A DNA stretch of 64,000 nucleotides, from NCBI RefSeq assembly GCF_019915265.1, contig NZ_CP082780.1, positions 372,001 to 436,000 on the forward strand. The letters are read 5' to 3'. Under the pieces are notes generated by a model. That model was given only the letters and a program-made list of their open reading frames with translations, had not been told where the DNA came from and searched no databases. A program made the position numbers and the translations under genes. This DNA comes from Bacillus aquiflavi (GTDB taxonomy: Bacteria; Bacillota; Bacilli; Bacillales; Cytobacillaceae). Of the stretch, positions 62,285 to 64,000 are shown one piece after another (position 1 is the first letter of the stretch; every line of letters begins with the position of its first letter).

Positions 62285-62627
62285 AAAATGTCACGTATCA
62301 CTTAAAAAACACTAAGTTCTTTAAAGAAATGTTGACGATTTTAGCCAAAGAATTAACTTACGGCAAGATGGGAGATGACTTGACTGAATAGATGTAATCA
62401 TTATGTTATGAAGGGTTATAAGGTTGCTTAGGGAAATTAAAATACGAAAACCAAGCTGTCCAACTCCGAAACGCCGGACATCAGGAAGACGAAAGGTGGA
62501 AGTGTAAAAGCTCGCATTTCAAACCTTCACTAAGTCGTGAGTAGTTCACAAAGACCTTCCTAATCCTTTCATTGCCGTTCAAACAATTTTCTGATAGGAT
62601 TATGTTTGAATGGAAGGAGACTATAAC
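62285..62627. other. Intergenic stretch with possible decayed coding DNA
   Basis: One frame (about 62290-62390) reads VTYHLKNTKFFKEMLTILAKELTYGKMGDD before a stop, which looks like the end of a protein without a beginning. The next 200 bp contain short frames only. I cannot identify the source. Confidence 0.35.
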
Positions 62628-62813
62628 ATGGGAAGTCCGATACAAGATAAAGATAGACAGCTTGACTATTTAAAACAACGCTTACAAATGTTTATGAACT
62701 TATTAGATGCGATCAATCCAGAGGAGACAAACCTTGAAGACATTGATCGTTTAATTACGATCATTGACGAGTTGGAAATGAAGTGTCGGGAATTTCAAAA
62801 TCGAGAAGCATAG
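62628..62813 (+). CDS. SE1561 family small protein
   Basis: A 61-residue acidic helical protein (IQDKDRQLDYLKQRLQMFMNLLDAI.., EDIDRLITIIDELEMKCREF) of the SE1561 family, found widely in Bacillales, function unknown. GGAAGGAGACTATAAC supports ATG 62628. Confidence 0.8.
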   Translation: MGSPIQDKDRQLDYLKQRLQMFMNLLDAINPEETNLEDIDRLITIIDELEMKCREFQNREA

Positions 62814-62865
62814 AGCCAAAATTCCTTCAGCTTAAAGATAAAGCCAAATGCCCAAGACTGATTGA

Positions 62866-62936
62866 AAAAGCTTGTCAGTCGACGCGGAAGCGAATAGAAC
62901 AGGTGTTCATAAGATCGTTTGTCAACAGTTTGAAAG
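62866..62936 (+). repeat. Dispersed intergenic repeat copy
   Basis: GCTTGTCAGTCGACGCGGAAGCGAATAGAACAGG in pieces, then GTTTGTCAACAGTTTGAAA. It is followed by a GAGCC..GGCTC hairpin with T-rich tail at 62936-62960 that terminates the SE1561 gene. Confidence 0.65.
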
Positions 62937-63062
62937 AGCCAAATCAAAGGCTCTTTTTCTTATTCTTTAAATAAAGTGGTCATAGGGGTATAATATATAC
63001 GATGAAAAGGTTGTCATATTTCAAAAAACAACTCGGGGAGCAAAGGGAAAGGGGAATAAGAA

Positions 63063-64000
63063 GTGAATATTGAAAAGTTTCAAGAAAGTATGTACAAATT
63101 AATTGTTGAAACATCTACTAATCTTCCAAAGGATGTACGTCGTGCTGTTCAAGCTGCTAAAGTGCGTGAAAATGCTGGCACTCGTTCAGCAATGAGCTTA
63201 GATACGATTACAAATAATATTCAAATGGCTGATGAAAACGTTTCACCTATTTGTCAAGATACTGGGTTACCAACTTTTAAAATTAAAACTCCTGTTGGTG
63301 TAAATCAATTAGAAATAAAAGCTGCGATTCAACAAGCGATTGCTGAAGCAACGAAAGATGGAAAGCTTCGTCCGAACTCTGTCGATTCTTTAACAGGTGA
63401 AAATAGTGGAAACAACTTAGGCGGTGGCACACCTGTTATTAAATTTGAACAGTGGGAAAAAGATTACATCGACGTTCGTCTTATTTTAAAAGGCGGTGGC
63501 TGTGAAAATAAAAATATTCAATATAGTTTACCTTGTGAGCTTGAAGGCTTAGGAAGAGCCGGCCGTGATTTAGATGGCATCCGGAAATGTATTTTACATT
63601 CAGTATATCAAGCTCAAGGACAAGGTTGCAGTGCTGGCTTTATCGGGGTAGGAATCGGAGGCGATCGTTCTTCAGGCTATGATTTAGCGAAAGAACAGCT
63701 TTTCCGTTCAAACGATGATGTGAATCCAAATGAAGACTTACGCAAACTTGAAGAGTATATTATGGAAAATGCAAATAAGCTTGGTATCGGCACAATGGGA
63801 TTTGGTGGAGAAACTACTTTACTCGGATGTAAAATTGGTGTGATGAATAGAATTCCAGCGAGCTTTTTCGTTTCAGTAGCATATAATTGCTGGGCATTTA
63901 GACGTCTAGGAGTGGAAGTGAATCCTGAAACAGGTGCGATTAATAAATGGCTATATCAAGATGGTGAAAAAATTGATTTTGCCGCTAAGGAATCTGAAAG
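63063..64000 (+). CDS. fumA: Class I fumarate hydratase, partial (runs off the window)
   Basis: 312 residues of an iron-sulfur fumarase: NVSPICQDTGLPTFKIKT near residue 65, LRPNSVDSLTGENSGNN near 105, LKGGGCENKNIQYSLPCE near 145 and GQGQGCSAGFIGVGIGGDRSSG near 185 contain the cluster-binding Cys and substrate residues. It interconverts fumarate and malate in the citric-acid cycle. A GTG start follows AAAGGGGAATAAGAA. The reading frame is open at the right edge. Confidence 0.9.
   Translation, partial: MNIEKFQESMYKLIVETSTNLPKDVRRAVQAAKVRENAGTRSAMSLDTITNNIQMADENVSPICQDTGLPTFKIKTPVGVNQLEIKAAIQQAIAEATKDGKLRPNSVDSLTGENSGNNLGGGTPVIKFEQWEKDYIDVRLILKGGGCENKNIQYSLPCELEGLGRAGRDLDGIRKCILHSVYQAQGQGCSAGFIGVGIGGDRSSGYDLAKEQLFRSNDDVNPNEDLRKLEEYIMENANKLGIGTMGFGGETTLLGCKIGVMNRIPASFFVSVAYNCWAFRRLGVEVNPETGAINKWLYQDGEKIDFAAKESE

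Noticed and set aside
62390-62600. Possible group II intron or IS200/IS605 end before the SE1561 gene
   Set aside because: No conserved intron domain, transposase or terminal structure could be recognised.

Overview
The window is a low-GC, AT-rich Bacillaceae chromosome segment. Several marks point there: strong AGGAGG-type ribosome sites with frequent GTG and TTG starts, sigma-A and sigma-54 promoters, a yfkK/yfkJ/yfkI/yfkH/yfkD-type gene set, rocB, a mapB-type methionine aminopeptidase, pfeT/zosA, SE1561-family and DUF1128 proteins. No rRNA, tRNA or CRISPR array was seen. I would not name a species.

Layout. 1-13.6 kb: housekeeping and transport genes (DUF1284 protein, ECF sigma factor, amidase, SpoVB-like flippase, rocB, BI-1 channel, mscL, yhdT-panF, M29 aminopeptidase, topB). 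13.8-20.0 kb: a holin-like peptide, hutH behind a leader-peptide attenuator, and nosD-nosL-nosY-nosF without nosZ, facing a second NosL-like lipoprotein. 21.2-24.3 kb: pseudouridine catabolism (psuK-psuG) with a palindromic operator over its promoter, then map. 24.8-35.5 kb: a self-contained respiratory unit. It has a periplasmic-type binding protein, a sensor kinase and a sigma-54-dependent regulator, then a UAS-like palindrome, a near-consensus -24/-12 promoter, tatA, a four-cluster Fe-S subunit, an NrfD-type membrane subunit, a Tat-exported molybdenum catalytic subunit (tetrathionate/selenate/arsenate reductase group) and a TorD-type chaperone. 35.8-44.7 kb: yfkK-yfkJ-yfkI-yfkH, pfeT, a broken EamA exporter, a decayed ycgR-ycgQ remnant, a class D beta-lactamase and a YcdB/YcdC-like protein.

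45.1-60.5 kb is the most unusual part: a type VII-linked polymorphic toxin locus. DUF4176, three small helical proteins and one full-length toxin (46567-47826) with its immunity gene are followed by seven more cassettes. Each cassette repeats the toxin's stalk region (about 100-340 bp, nearly identical DNA) fused to a different toxin tip and followed by a different immunity-like gene. Recognisable tips include EndoU, ParB-like, HNH/EndoVII-like and CdiA-like nucleases. Most orphan cassettes have no visible ribosome site and several carry frameshifts or stops, so they look like a silent store of exchangeable tips. An ISL3-family element interrupts the array, and an inverted copy of that element's end closes it. 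One cassette also carries a kptA (RNA 2'-phosphotransferase) gene. After the array come OsmC, YfkD, an SE1561-family protein and the start of a class I fumarase.

Two further patterns run through the window. A dispersed degenerate intergenic repeat sits just after gene ends in many places. Gene lesions are also unusually common: homopolymer frameshifts in topB, the EamA gene, one toxin tip and possibly the amidase start, and in-frame stops in hutH, the binding-protein gene and a toxin tip. Homopolymer lesions could be sequencing errors; the clean in-frame stops are harder to explain that way.
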